From NCBI GenBank assembly GCA_024274705.1, contig JAJSAL010000173.1, positions 19,296 through 83,295 of the forward strand: a stretch of 64,000 nt of DNA, in the 5' to 3' direction. The notes beneath the pieces are model-generated. The model made no database searches and was not told where the DNA came from. It worked only from the letters and a program-made list of their open reading frames with translations. Below are positions 1 to 8,626 of this stretch, piece by piece (the first letter of the stretch is position 1; each line of letters begins with the position of its first letter). The DNA comes from Spirochaetota bacterium. Its GTDB lineage: Bacteria > Spirochaetota > Spirochaetia > SPDA01 > JAJSAL01. Position numbers and translations under genes: made by a program.

Positions 1-873
1 CGGTCCGAAGACGGCAGGATCGTTAAAGCCAGGTATGTGATCAACGCCGCGGGGCTCTACGCCGACGAGGTTTCCAGGATATTCGGAGGAGAAAAGTACA
101 CCATCCGCCCCAGGAAGGGGGAGTACTACGTGATGGACAGGACCACGAAGGCACGGCCGAAACACGTGCTTTTTCCTGTGCCCACCCCGGTATCCAAGGG
201 GATCCTGATCATCCCTACCGTTGAGGGGACCGTGCTGATAGGTCCTACCGCGGAAGTAATAGAAGATAAGGAGGACCTGTCCACATCAACGGAGAAACTG
301 CATAGCATCTTCGATGCATCCCGGAAGATGATGAAGGAGGTGTCCCAACATGATGTGATTACCACTTTTGCCGGGAGCAGGCCCTGTTTATCAAGCGACG
401 ATTTCTATATCGATGTCTCAGGCGTCGCCCCCCATTTTATCCAGGTCGCAGGAATCCAGTCTCCGGGATTGACCGCCTCCCCTGCCATCGGGGAGTATGT
501 GAAGGATTTACTAAAGAAAGCCGGGTGTGTGCTTATCGGAAAACCCGGGTTCGATCCTTCCCTGGACAGGGAGTACCGGTTCAGTGAAGTTTCCAGGGAA
601 GAAGCGGACCGGCTGATCCATGAAAACCCCGCCTGCGGAAACATCGTGTGCAGGTGCGAGAACATCTCCGAGGAGGAGATCGTCACAGCGATCCGGAAGG
701 GACACCGTACTCTGGACGGGATCAAGTTTTACTCCAGGGCCGGTATGGGCCGGTGCCAGGGGGGCTTCTGTTCGTACAAGATTATGAAGATCATCATGCG
801 GGAAACCGGTATGAGGTATGACCGGATTACCAAGCACGGAAAGGGAAGCGTCCTCCTGGTGGATGAGCTGTAG
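1..873 (+). CDS. GlpA-like FAD-dependent dehydrogenase with C-terminal BFD-type [2Fe-2S] domain (5' end outside window)
   Basis: The reading frame is open from the first base, so the FAD-binding N-terminus lies outside the window and about 290 residues are visible. The visible part matches the DAO/glycerol-3-phosphate dehydrogenase fold (INAAGLYADEV near its start). It is followed by a BFD-like domain with a C-x-C pair (CRCENISEEE) and a distal C-x4-C pair (GRCQGGFC), which should bind a [2Fe-2S] cluster. The next two genes complete a triplet known from anaerobes: GlpA-like, NAD(P)/FAD oxidoreductase and DUF1667. The set is usually annotated as glycerol-3-phosphate dehydrogenase, but the substrate is not proven here and could be another 2-hydroxy acid or polyol phosphate. 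It is cytoplasmic, and 12 bp separate it from the next gene. Confidence 0.85.
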   Translation, partial: RSEDGRIVKARYVINAAGLYADEVSRIFGGEKYTIRPRKGEYYVMDRTTKARPKHVLFPVPTPVSKGILIIPTVEGTVLIGPTAEVIEDKEDLSTSTEKLHSIFDASRKMMKEVSQHDVITTFAGSRPCLSSDDFYIDVSGVAPHFIQVAGIQSPGLTASPAIGEYVKDLLKKAGCVLIGKPGFDPSLDREYRFSEVSREEADRLIHENPACGNIVCRCENISEEEIVTAIRKGHRTLDGIKFYSRAGMGRCQGGFCSYKIMKIIMRETGMRYDRITKHGKGSVLLVDEL

Positions 874-885
874 CGGAGCAGGCTG

Positions 886-2142
886 ATGAAAAATAGAGCA
901 TGCGATGTGGTTGTTGTCGGTGGCGGTGCCGCAGGCATGGCGGCCTCCCTGGCGGTTCTGGAACAGGGGTATTCGTCTGCCATCGTTGAAAGGGAAGAGC
1001 GGCTCGGGGGTATCCTCCTCCAGTGTATCCATAACGGATTCGGCCTGACCGAGTTCAACGAAGAGCTGACCGGGCCTGAGTACGCGGAGAGTTTTTTTAC
1101 CTCTGTACTCAAAAGTGATATCCAGGTATACGTGGATACCACGGTGACAGCCATAGAGCGCAGCCGGGAAGGCCTCGAGGTCTTTTTCGTGAACACCAGG
1201 GATGGTATTATACGAATGTCCTGCCGGGCCGTGGTTCTTGCCATGGGATGCCGGGAGCGGAACCGGGGGAACCTTCGTATCCCCGGGACACGGCCTGCCG
1301 GGGTGTACACTGCAGGGCTCGCCCAGCGGCTTATCAACATGGAAGGGTACATCCCCGGGAAAGAAGCGGTGATCATCGGCTCCGGTGATATCGGACTTAT
1401 CATGGCGCGGCGGATGGTGTGGTCCGGGTGCAGGGTCCACGGGGTGGTGGAGATCCTCCCGTATCCGTCAGGGCTTACCCGGAATATCGTCCAGTGCCTT
1501 AAAGATTTCGATATTCCCCTGTACTTACGCCACATCATTTCCCGGATCCATGGAAAGCACCGGGTGGAAGGGGTGGATGTGACACCCCTGGTTAACGGTA
1601 TTCCTGATGAGGAGAACACCTTTTTTATACCCTGTGACACTCTTCTCCTTTCAGCCGGTTTGATCCCGGAAAATGAACTATCCAAGGAGGCTGGGGTAGT
1701 GATCAACCCACAAACCGGCGGACCCCTGGTGGATTCCACCATGATGACCAGCGTGGAGGGGGTGTTTGCCGCAGGAAACGTCCTCCATGTACACGATATC
1801 GTGGATTATGTCACCGAGGAAGCGAGAAGGACCGGCGGGTATGTGGCGGAGTACCTAACAGGATTCAAGCCTTCACTGCAGGTAAAGGTGAAGGCAGGAA
1901 GCAATGTACGGTACGTGAACCCTGCCATGTTCAACCCGGAAAGACCGGACAGGTTGTATCTTCGCAGCCTGATCGTAAAGAACAAAGCAGTGGTGGATAT
2001 ATCTGTTGATGGAACTCCCCTCCAACAGATCAAACAACGGCATGTGCAGCCCTCGGAGATGATCTCTATTTCCTTGAGCGCCGCCGGCATCGATCCTTCG
2101 ATTTTCACACCGGATTCCGCGATGGAGGTTAGCATCCTGTGA
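886..2142 (+). CDS. NAD(P)/FAD-dependent oxidoreductase (GlpA-operon partner)
   Basis: This 418-residue pyridine nucleotide-disulfide oxidoreductase-fold protein has an N-terminal FAD fingerprint (VVVGGGAAGMAASLAV, residues about 8-23). A second dinucleotide fold (VIIGSGDIGLIMARR) lies near residue 165, and a C-terminal FAD motif (GVFAAGNVLHVHD) near residue 290. The classical redox-active CxxC pair is not seen, so it probably passes electrons between NAD(P)H and the upstream flavoprotein rather than acting on a disulfide. It follows the GlpA-like gene closely, and its TGA stop overlaps the GTG start of the DUF1667 gene. The family assignment is firm. The physiological partner is inferred from the gene order. 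Confidence 0.85.
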   Translation: MKNRACDVVVVGGGAAGMAASLAVLEQGYSSAIVEREERLGGILLQCIHNGFGLTEFNEELTGPEYAESFFTSVLKSDIQVYVDTTVTAIERSREGLEVFFVNTRDGIIRMSCRAVVLAMGCRERNRGNLRIPGTRPAGVYTAGLAQRLINMEGYIPGKEAVIIGSGDIGLIMARRMVWSGCRVHGVVEILPYPSGLTRNIVQCLKDFDIPLYLRHIISRIHGKHRVEGVDVTPLVNGIPDEENTFFIPCDTLLLSAGLIPENELSKEAGVVINPQTGGPLVDSTMMTSVEGVFAAGNVLHVHDIVDYVTEEARRTGGYVAEYLTGFKPSLQVKVKAGSNVRYVNPAMFNPERPDRLYLRSLIVKNKAVVDISVDGTPLQQIKQRHVQPSEMISISLSAAGIDPSIFTPDSAMEVSIL

Positions 2143-2498
2143 AACGGGAGCTGATATGTATAAGCTGTCCTATAGGGTGTGAGCTGACGGTTGTCCGGAA
2201 CAATGATGGGACCCATTCCGTTCACGGGAATCAGTGTCCAAAGGGAGAGGACTATGCCCGGGAAGAGATCAATTCGCCGAAGCGGATCGTAACAACCACA
2301 GTAGCCCTGGAAAGTAATGTGAGGCTGCGGGTGCCTGTACGGACAAACAAGCCCCTGCCGGTGAAACAGATTCAGGGGATCCTTGAGGAACTCCATTCCA
2401 TGAAACTGAAGATTCCGGTTCGCCGGGGAGACCCGGTACTAAGGGATTTCCAGGGTACCCGAGTGGATGTGATTGCTTCCTTGTCGGTAGGTGTATAA
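2139..2498 (+). CDS. DUF1667 small cysteine protein
   Basis: This 119-residue protein begins at a GTG that overlaps the upstream stop codon (GTGA). The N-terminus carries ICISCPIGCEL and a further Cys-Pro at NQCPKGEDYA, giving four cysteines suited to an iron-sulfur cluster, as in the DUF1667 family. This family consistently sits third in GlpA-like/FAD-oxidoreductase operons and may be a small electron-transfer subunit, but its role has not been settled to my knowledge. The roughly 200 bp after it show no recognisable gene or terminator. Confidence 0.85.
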   Translation: MKRELICISCPIGCELTVVRNNDGTHSVHGNQCPKGEDYAREEINSPKRIVTTTVALESNVRLRVPVRTNKPLPVKQIQGILEELHSMKLKIPVRRGDPVLRDFQGTRVDVIASLSVGV

Positions 2499-2701
2499 GC
2501 CGGTACGAAACAGGTAATCTAACCCCTGTGTATTGCCTGATAGCATCATAGCCCTTTGGAAAAATAAAATCGCCGAGACTGTAAACACAGCGGAAATACT
2601 TTTTATCAGGTTCCTGCGGAGACAAGATAACGATTGAAATAATGAGAGAGATACTCCTGTATGAAGCGGTTGCTTTATATATGCAGGTTTTTTCGGCCGG
2701 G

Positions 2702-3715
2702 TCATCCCCGCGCCACTTCGACGGGTCGGCCGATCTCCAGGGACTTCTTCGCCGCAAGAGCGATTAACACCGAATTCAACGCGGCTTTACCGCCGGGAAC
2801 ATCGGTGCCTTCATTAACCGCTTTGACGAAATACCTGAGCTCTTCAGCAAAAGACTCGGCATACCTCTCCAGAAAGAAAAACATGGGTTTCTCCCACCGG
2901 ACTCCATCGGCATCACTTAAGGATACCCTGGACGGTGTGTCATTGGCACAGACGGCACAACCCTTACTGCCGAACACTTCGGCACGCTGATCGTAGCCGT
3001 AGGAGGCTTTTCGGGAATTATCGATAACTCCAAGGGCCCCGTTTTCAAACCAGAGTGTTGTGACGGCGGTGTCAATATCCCCTTCCCGGCCGATGGCAGG
3101 GTCAATAAGAACAGCTCCTGCGGCATGTACCTTCATTACTTCACTTCCCGTGAGATACCGGGCCATGTCGAAATCATGGATGGCCATGTCCAGGAAAAGT
3201 CCGCCGGATACCCGGACATATTCCACAGGCGGGGGTTCGGGGTCCCGGGATGTAATACGCAGCAGATGCACGTCACCTACGGTTCCATCGGTAACGGCCT
3301 GACGCAGAGCCCGGAAATTGTGATCGAAACGGCGATTGAAACCGATCTGGAATACAACCCCGGCATCTTTCACCACTTCCAGGGTTTCCCTGATGACATC
3401 AGGATCCTGATCCAGAGGCTTTTCGCAGAAGACATGCTTGCCGGCCAGAGCGGTTTCCCTGCTGATAGCTGCATGGGTGTTGGTAGGAGAACAGATCAGA
3501 ACGGCATCAATGTCGGGATCCCTCAATATATCCCTGTAGTCTCTGACTACCCTGGTAATCCCATGATCGGCCGCCCAGGCCGTCAGCTCCTCGCCGGCAA
3601 AGGGATCGGCCAGCAGGGACACCTCGACACCGGTAACCCTGGTTGCCAGGTTGCCGGCGTGGACCTTACCGATCCGCCCCCCGCCGACGATTCCGAATCT
3701 TAAGTTTTTATGCAT
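2702..3715 (-). CDS. iolG: Gfo/Idh/MocA family dehydrogenase, inositol 2-dehydrogenase-like
   Basis: This 337-residue protein has an N-terminal Rossmann fold (FGIVGGGRIGKVHAGNL) and the family catalytic motif EKPLD near residue 98. The HDFDMARYL segment near residue 183 is characteristic of myo-inositol 2-dehydrogenases, which oxidise inositol to scyllo-inosose with NAD. The ATG at 3715 follows a GGAG ribosome site. Its neighbour iolB supports a place in inositol catabolism, but other polyols are possible for this broad family. The other iol genes are not in the window. Confidence 0.75.
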   Translation of the reverse strand: MHKNLRFGIVGGGRIGKVHAGNLATRVTGVEVSLLADPFAGEELTAWAADHGITRVVRDYRDILRDPDIDAVLICSPTNTHAAISRETALAGKHVFCEKPLDQDPDVIRETLEVVKDAGVVFQIGFNRRFDHNFRALRQAVTDGTVGDVHLLRITSRDPEPPPVEYVRVSGGLFLDMAIHDFDMARYLTGSEVMKVHAAGAVLIDPAIGREGDIDTAVTTLWFENGALGVIDNSRKASYGYDQRAEVFGSKGCAVCANDTPSRVSLSDADGVRWEKPMFFFLERYAESFAEELRYFVKAVNEGTDVPGGKAALNSVLIALAAKKSLEIGRPVEVARG

Positions 3716-3736
3716 ATTCTACTCCGTTTTCTCCAG

Positions 3737-3838
3737 TTACAGTCCTGTCTGTTCCCGGATGTAAAGCCGGGCCTTGAGCGCATATTCGAAGGGGTTGGTT
3801 TTCCCGGAGGCTGATTCCGGATATATCCGCCCCGGCAT
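3737..3838 (-). pseudogene. Possible C-terminal remnant of a sugar isomerase-type gene between iolB and iolG
   Basis: Between the iolB stop and the iolG start a 33-codon minus-strand frame ends in NPFEYALKARLYIREQTGL. That ending resembles the C-terminal helix of xylose-isomerase-like TIM-barrel proteins such as IolE. There is no convincing ribosome site and no upstream continuation. It may be the tail of a deleted gene (iolE often lies near iolB and iolG), or simply chance. Confidence is low. Confidence 0.25.
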
Positions 3839-3897
3839 CCTCGGGGTGGACCTGCCCCATACCCTGTTCGCTGTGACCCTGGTTGACCTCAGCGTTC

Positions 3898-4713
3898 TTA
3901 TTTTGTCCCCTTATAGGGCCGTTCGGGCCAGATTTTCACATTTTTTTCAAGAAGCCATTCATGCTCCTTTCGGAAATACCTCGTTGCGGGCAGCCAGCGG
4001 TTACCGGTGAGATGGGGTATCATCCAGATGTAGTACATCGCGTACCCGGCGGCAGCCACTTGAGAGTGGGTTGTATCAGGATTGATCAGGCAGGTGCTCC
4101 GGTGCCTGACAATACCGGCGTCATCATCAAGGAGTGACACGCCGAATCCCTGACTGGGGAACATCCGGTAATGGTAAATCTCGGGATGGGGATGATCGTG
4201 AGGCGGATAACTGGACCATTTTCCCGGGTGATTGATCACCTCTCCCAAAACCATATTGGAGAACCCGGCATTCCCGCCGTCGAATACGGTACGAACGGTT
4301 CGTATGGAAGCCTCGTTCAGAGTCCCGGCGCCGAAAACGTCGTTACGGATATCCTTCTTCCCGTAGTAAACCGACGGGAAATCCCTGTCATTGATACAGG
4401 CCTCAAAACAGAGTTCTGCGCCACCGGAACCGCCGATGAGCTTTATCGGTTTATCCGCAGGAACATGCAGGGCTTCGGGATTTTCATCAAAACAGGATAC
4501 CCGGGTCGCTGTACGTTTTTCTTCCCTCCAGATGAAACGCACGTTGCCGCTGATAAGCATCAAGGCCCGTTCTTTACCGGTACTATCTTCCCAGACGTCG
4601 CCTTCGGCCAGCTTCAGGATTCCGAAATCCAACAGCAGCCCCCCGGTATTGCCTGCATCGCGGACGATCATGGTCATACCGTTTCTGAATGGCCTATTCT
4701 GATGTAAAATCAT
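3898..4713 (-). CDS. iolB: 5-deoxy-glucuronate isomerase
   Basis: This 271-residue cupin-fold protein of the IolB/KduI family would isomerise 5-deoxy-D-glucuronate to 5-dehydro-2-deoxy-D-gluconate in the cytoplasm, a step of myo-inositol breakdown. The signature is the metal-binding segment SSYPPHDHPHPEIYHYR near residues 167-183, with several histidines and a glutamate. Length is normal for the family. The ATG at 4713 follows a strong GGAGAAGG site, and a good sigma70-type promoter lies just upstream. It is probably cotranscribed with iolG. Confidence 0.9.
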   Translation of the reverse strand: MILHQNRPFRNGMTMIVRDAGNTGGLLLDFGILKLAEGDVWEDSTGKERALMLISGNVRFIWREEKRTATRVSCFDENPEALHVPADKPIKLIGGSGGAELCFEACINDRDFPSVYYGKKDIRNDVFGAGTLNEASIRTVRTVFDGGNAGFSNMVLGEVINHPGKWSSYPPHDHPHPEIYHYRMFPSQGFGVSLLDDDAGIVRHRSTCLINPDTTHSQVAAAGYAMYYIWMIPHLTGNRWLPATRYFRKEHEWLLEKNVKIWPERPYKGTK

Positions 4714-4752
4714 ACCTTCTCCAATTAAAATGATAAGAAAAACGATTCAGGA

Positions 4753-4781
4753 ATAATAGAGAAAATGATCCAGGAGTGCAA
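4753..4781 (-). promoter_or_regulatory. Predicted sigma70 promoter of iolB-iolG
   Basis: On the minus strand TTGCAC (4776-4781) and TATTAT (4753-4758) are separated by exactly 17 bases, about 40 bp ahead of the iolB start. This rests on sequence only. Confidence 0.55.
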
Positions 4782-4876
4782 TCCCCGGAGAATGAATAAG
4801 TGCGGGATTCCACACGATACGGTGAAAAATGTCTGAAATAGAGTAAAAAGCGGTCTGGAAGAAATAATTCTGTTTA

Positions 4877-4940
4877 TGTATGATTATGAAACGCAAGCGG
4901 GCACCGGGAAACTATTGGTGTCCCATGAAAGACAATCATA
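4877..4940. repeat. Nested inverted repeat in the iolB-pcm intergenic region
   Basis: GTATGATT (about 4877-4884) is matched by AATCATAC (about 4933-4940). Inside them GGGCACC and GGTGTCCC form a second imperfect stem. It could fold in RNA of either strand or bind a dimeric regulator. No known riboswitch class is recognised. Confidence 0.3.
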
Positions 4941-4992
4941 CAACTTTTACTGACTGCTATGCTTTCCCTGAAAGCGTCGTTGTCCGCTTTAC

Positions 4993-5775
4993 ATGAATAT
5001 GTCCTTGAAAGAGATTCTTTCAGAAGAAGATTTCCGGCTCTACAGGGAGAACATTACCCTCCTGGAAGAGCAGGTGTTAGGTCATTTCCCCGGGGCTTAT
5101 GAAGCAGCGGATATACTTCGGGGTATCCGAAGCGTCCCCCGGCACCTGTTTGTACATGCCGAATACCGGTATCTCGCGTACACCGACAATGCATTTCCCA
5201 CGTGCCGCGGACTGACCACCTCCGCGCCGTCGGTGATTGCAGAGATGATTTTCCGGTCCGGTATCAGCCGGGGCGGCAGGTTCCTGGAGATCGGTACAGG
5301 CACAGGATATCAGGCGGCAGTCCTCGCGGAAATGGGGGTGCATGTCTTTACCATTGAAATAGACAGGGTTGTTTCGGCCTCGGCCAACCGGATCCTCTCC
5401 CGCTTAGGATATAAAACGGATAACACGATCCGGGATAAACGAGCCCTGGCGGAGGCGAAACGCACATTCTCCGCCATGCGCCGGCTGTTTCCCCACCGGG
5501 GGAGGATAGAACTTCTGGCAGGAAACGGTGCCGGGGGACTTCCGGAACACGCCCCCTACCACGCGATCATTGTAGCTGCTGCGGTGCAGCATATGAAAGA
5601 CATATCCGGGCTGCACATGCAGTTACGGGACCGGGGCAGGCTCCTTTTCCCCTTCGGGTACAGGAATTCCCAGCGATTACATATCGTGGAACGGATACAC
5701 GATAGATTTATTACTTCGGTGATCGAGGGGGTCTCTTTCAGTTTTGTGCCGCTGACCCCTTCAAACGGCTGGTGA
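4993..5775 (+). CDS. pcm: Protein-L-isoaspartate O-methyltransferase family protein
   Basis: This 260-residue SAM-dependent methyltransferase has the Pcm motif I (FLEIGTGTGYQAAVLAEM, residues about 96-113) and the C-terminal SFVPLTP segment typical of the family. Such enzymes methylate isoaspartyl residues in aged proteins to start their repair. It is longer than usual because about 35 residues rich in Arg and Lys separate motif I from the second half of the fold. The usual acidic motif is changed to LLAGNGAGGLPE. The gene stands alone on the plus strand. Confidence 0.8.
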   Translation: MNMSLKEILSEEDFRLYRENITLLEEQVLGHFPGAYEAADILRGIRSVPRHLFVHAEYRYLAYTDNAFPTCRGLTTSAPSVIAEMIFRSGISRGGRFLEIGTGTGYQAAVLAEMGVHVFTIEIDRVVSASANRILSRLGYKTDNTIRDKRALAEAKRTFSAMRRLFPHRGRIELLAGNGAGGLPEHAPYHAIIVAAAVQHMKDISGLHMQLRDRGRLLFPFGYRNSQRLHIVERIHDRFITSVIEGVSFSFVPLTPSNGW

Positions 5776-5788
5776 AATTAATTTTTTG

Positions 5789-5817
5789 TTGAATATCCTC
5801 AATCAAACTGATATAAT
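5789..5817 (+). promoter_or_regulatory. Predicted promoter of the AAA_14 ATPase gene, close to its ATG
   Basis: TTGAAT (5789-5794), a 17-base spacer and a perfect TATAAT (5812-5817). The ATG chosen for the gene begins only 10 bases after the -10 box, which implies a very short or absent 5' leader. Confidence 0.6.
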
Positions 5818-5827
5818 TGGACCTAAT

Positions 5828-6985
5828 ATGTCATACCTGTTGCGATTTTTAGACCAAAAAAAGGGAAGTTTCTTTCTTTTTGGACCAAGAGGGACGGGAA
5901 AATCCACGTGGCTTCGATGGAAATATCCGGATGCCGCCTGGATAGATCTCCTGGACACTGAAAGTGAACGGAAATACAGTGCCAGGCCGGAAAGAGTGAA
6001 AGACTTTGTGAATGCCAACAGAAGTAAGGGGACCATAATAATCGATGAAATCCAGAAAGTTCCCCAGTTGCTTTCTCTGGTTCATCAGCAGATAGAACTG
6101 GATAAATCTATCCGGTTTGTTCTTACCGGATCAAGCGCACGAAAACTCAAACAATCCGGTGTGGATCTTCTTGCCGGTAGGGCGATTCACCGGCAGATGC
6201 ATCCCTTTATGGCGGCTGAGCTCGGTTCGTTATTTAACCTCGAAAAGAACCTGAAACTGGGGATGGTTCCTCTGGTTCTTTTTTCCGGGACTCCGGCAGA
6301 GACGCTCAAAGGGTATATCGATCTTTACATACAGCAGGAAGTGAAGACCGAGGGATTGGTAAGAAGATTGGACGATTTTAATCGATTCCTGGAGATTATC
6401 TCACTGTCTCACGGTCAGCTGCTCAATGTTACTTCCATCGCACGAGAATGCACGGCTTCCCGTAACACGGTGGAATCGTATATTACTATTTTAGAAGATC
6501 TGTTAATCGCCGTCCGCATACCTGTCTTCACCCGCAGAGCCAAGCGTGCAATGGCAGCCCACGCAAAATTCTATTTTTTCGATTGCGGAGTATTCCGGTC
6601 TGTCCGCCCTTCCGGGCCCCTCGATTCGGAAAGTGAGATTGGCGGACCATCCCTGGAGGGACTCGTGCTTCAGCATCTCCGTGCCTGGATAGATTACCAG
6701 GCAGCTGATATGAAGATATATTTCTGGCGTACCCAGGCGGGCAGTGAAGTAGATTTTGTCCTGTATGGAAACAACGGCTTTTTTGCCATTGAAGTGAAGA
6801 ACAGCACTTTTATTCGAAAAGCCGACCTTCGTGGATTAAAAACCTTTCACCATGATTATCCCGAATCACGGGCCATATGTCTCTATCGAGGAGAAGAGAC
6901 TATAGAAGAGGACCGTGTCCTGTGCATGCCGGTAGAAACCTTCCTTAAATCCCTGCACCCTGATCAGCCGATCTTTCCCATGTAG
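5828..6985 (+). CDS. AAA_14/DUF4143 family ATPase
   Basis: About 385 residues. The N-terminal ATPase domain has a Walker A (FGPRGTGKST) and a Walker B-like IIIDEIQKVP, plus FVLTGSSARKL. The C-terminal half is a DUF4143 domain with the nuclease-like segment GSEVDFVLYGNNGFFAIEVK. These proteins are common and variable in anaerobes, and their physiological function is unknown. I chose the ATG at 5828 because a promoter occupies the upstream in-frame TTG codons. The 3' end overlaps the convergent flavoprotein gene by 22 bp. A second, broken member of this family is at 38.9-39.6 kb. Confidence 0.85.
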   Translation: MSYLLRFLDQKKGSFFLFGPRGTGKSTWLRWKYPDAAWIDLLDTESERKYSARPERVKDFVNANRSKGTIIIDEIQKVPQLLSLVHQQIELDKSIRFVLTGSSARKLKQSGVDLLAGRAIHRQMHPFMAAELGSLFNLEKNLKLGMVPLVLFSGTPAETLKGYIDLYIQQEVKTEGLVRRLDDFNRFLEIISLSHGQLLNVTSIARECTASRNTVESYITILEDLLIAVRIPVFTRRAKRAMAAHAKFYFFDCGVFRSVRPSGPLDSESEIGGPSLEGLVLQHLRAWIDYQAADMKIYFWRTQAGSEVDFVLYGNNGFFAIEVKNSTFIRKADLRGLKTFHHDYPESRAICLYRGEETIEEDRVLCMPVETFLKSLHPDQPIFPM

Positions 6986-8589
6986 TCCGGCAGGAGGATC
7001 GGGGATATCCGGTCTGTTTTAATCCCGGCGTCCGCCAGTTCCCGGTGATACCGCCTCAGGTGATCCAGGGTAAGTGTTCCAAAGGAGGTTTTCCCCGCGT
7101 ACTCGGCAGTGCTGTTCCCGCTCCGTATGCCGAACACCACGATGTCCAGGAGGGAGTTTCCCATCAGCCGGTTCCGGCCGTGGACCCCTCCGGTCACTTC
7201 CCCTGCCGCGAAGAGGCCCCTGACCGGTGTTTCGCCGCTGCTGTTGATGGTAAGACCGCCGTTCTGGTAGTGCAGGGTAGGGTAAACCAGCATGGGCTCT
7301 TTCGAAATGTCGATGCCGTGGCGTATGAACTGCCGGTACTTGGCCGGAAAATTGGTCTTGACAAATCCCTCGCCCTTGAGGATCTCTATCATGGGAGAAT
7401 CGAGCCACACCCCGAACCTGCCGGTAGGGGTGGTTACCCCCTTCCCCCGGTCTCCGCACTCCCTGATGATGGCGGAGGATTCCACGTCCCTCGGTTCCAA
7501 GGGATACACGAACTGTTCCCCTTCGATGTTGAGGAGCTGTGCTCCCGAGCCCCGTACCTTCTCGGTGATCAGGAGGCCTACATTCTGCTCGGGGTAGGCG
7601 ATACCCGTGGGATGTATCTGGCTGGAATCCATGTAACGGAAAGGAACACCCGCCCGGTAGGCAATGACGATTCCGTCCGCTGTGGCGCCGTAGTGATTGG
7701 TCGTGGGAAATCCCTGGATGTGGAGCCTGCCGAACCCGCCGGTAGCGATGATCACAGCTTTCGCCTTTACAAGGAGAAACCTGCCGGTCTCCATGTTGTA
7801 CATGATACCGCCGGTAACTTCGCCGTCTCCCCCGGTTGTAAGCTCCACCACCGGGGAGAACTCGATCACCTGTATCGAGTCCCTCCTGTTCTTTACCTCG
7901 TCCCTTAAGACCCGCATGATGGCCGCACCGGTCATGTCCCCGGCGGAATGCATCCTTTTCCGGCTGGTCCCTCCGCCGTGGAGTACCTTCATCACTCCGT
8001 CGTTTTCCTTGTCGAACATCACCCCTTCCTTTTCCAGCCATATGAGGGCTTTCGGCGCGTCCGATGTTAAAGCTTTCAGCAGTTCCGGATCATTGGTAAA
8101 GTGGCCGCCTCCCATGGTGTCCAGGTAGTGCCGTGCAGGAGAGTCCTGGGGCTTACTTGCGCCCTGTATTCCCCCTTCCGCCATCATGGTATTGGCGTCA
8201 CCGATCCTGAGTTTTGTCGCCATGAGAACCGACATTCCCCGGTTGGCCGCAGTGAGGGCGGCAGACGCAGCGGCTCCGCCTCCGCCGACAATGAATATAT
8301 CGGTCTCGTAATGGACCGTCCCGGTATCGAAGGTATCCGGATCCACCATGCTTCGGGCTTCAAGGATTTCCGCGACTTCGTTCTGTACAGCCTCTCCCCT
8401 GTTCGGTCCGAAATTGACCGGCCTTTTCGTTCCGTCCATATAGTCCGGATGATATTGTTTTAAAAAGGAATCTACATCCTCCTGGGGAAGACGGGCATGG
8501 TGTTTCCCTTCTTTTGCATCCTGGACCCTTTTACGTCTCGACTTTTCAACGTTCCTGATGAGATTCTTCATGTATTCCACGTAAGGCAT
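6964..8589 (-). CDS. Succinate dehydrogenase/fumarate reductase-type flavoprotein, Hdr-associated
   Basis: This 541-residue flavoprotein of the FrdA/SdhA/NadB superfamily has FAD folding motifs (IFIVGGGGAAASAAL) and conserved active-site segments: SSQIHPTGIAYP, the Arg-containing EKVRGSGAQLLN, and YPTLHYQNGGL. The C-terminal GRNRLMGNSLLDIVVFG is also present. The usual His that binds FAD covalently (SHTxAAQGG) is replaced by Asn (ANTMMAEGG), so FAD is probably non-covalent. No membrane-anchor genes lie nearby. It is the last gene of a ten-gene Hdr operon directly after an FrdB-like Fe-S subunit, so I infer a soluble fumarate reductase or succinate dehydrogenase wired to Hdr proteins. The start is the ATG after AAGGAG; a TTG 21 bases upstream is less likely. 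Confidence 0.85.
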   Translation of the reverse strand: MPYVEYMKNLIRNVEKSRRKRVQDAKEGKHHARLPQEDVDSFLKQYHPDYMDGTKRPVNFGPNRGEAVQNEVAEILEARSMVDPDTFDTGTVHYETDIFIVGGGGAAASAALTAANRGMSVLMATKLRIGDANTMMAEGGIQGASKPQDSPARHYLDTMGGGHFTNDPELLKALTSDAPKALIWLEKEGVMFDKENDGVMKVLHGGGTSRKRMHSAGDMTGAAIMRVLRDEVKNRRDSIQVIEFSPVVELTTGGDGEVTGGIMYNMETGRFLLVKAKAVIIATGGFGRLHIQGFPTTNHYGATADGIVIAYRAGVPFRYMDSSQIHPTGIAYPEQNVGLLITEKVRGSGAQLLNIEGEQFVYPLEPRDVESSAIIRECGDRGKGVTTPTGRFGVWLDSPMIEILKGEGFVKTNFPAKYRQFIRHGIDISKEPMLVYPTLHYQNGGLTINSSGETPVRGLFAAGEVTGGVHGRNRLMGNSLLDIVVFGIRSGNSTAEYAGKTSFGTLTLDHLRRYHRELADAGIKTDRISPILLPDYMGKIG

Positions 8590-8626
8590 GGTATTTTCGT
8601 CTCCTTCCAAAAGGTTGTATCTGCCG

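Noticed and set aside
511..1742. Long minus-strand frames of 309 and 337 codons opposite the GlpA-like and oxidoreductase genes
   Set aside because: They are antisense to clear family members, have no ribosome sites and no recognisable domains, and arise from GC-rich codon use.
7019..8041. 340-codon frame on the same strand as the flavoprotein, shifted by one
   Set aside because: Low-complexity, Arg/Gly-rich composition and full overlap with conserved flavoprotein sequence mark it as a shadow.
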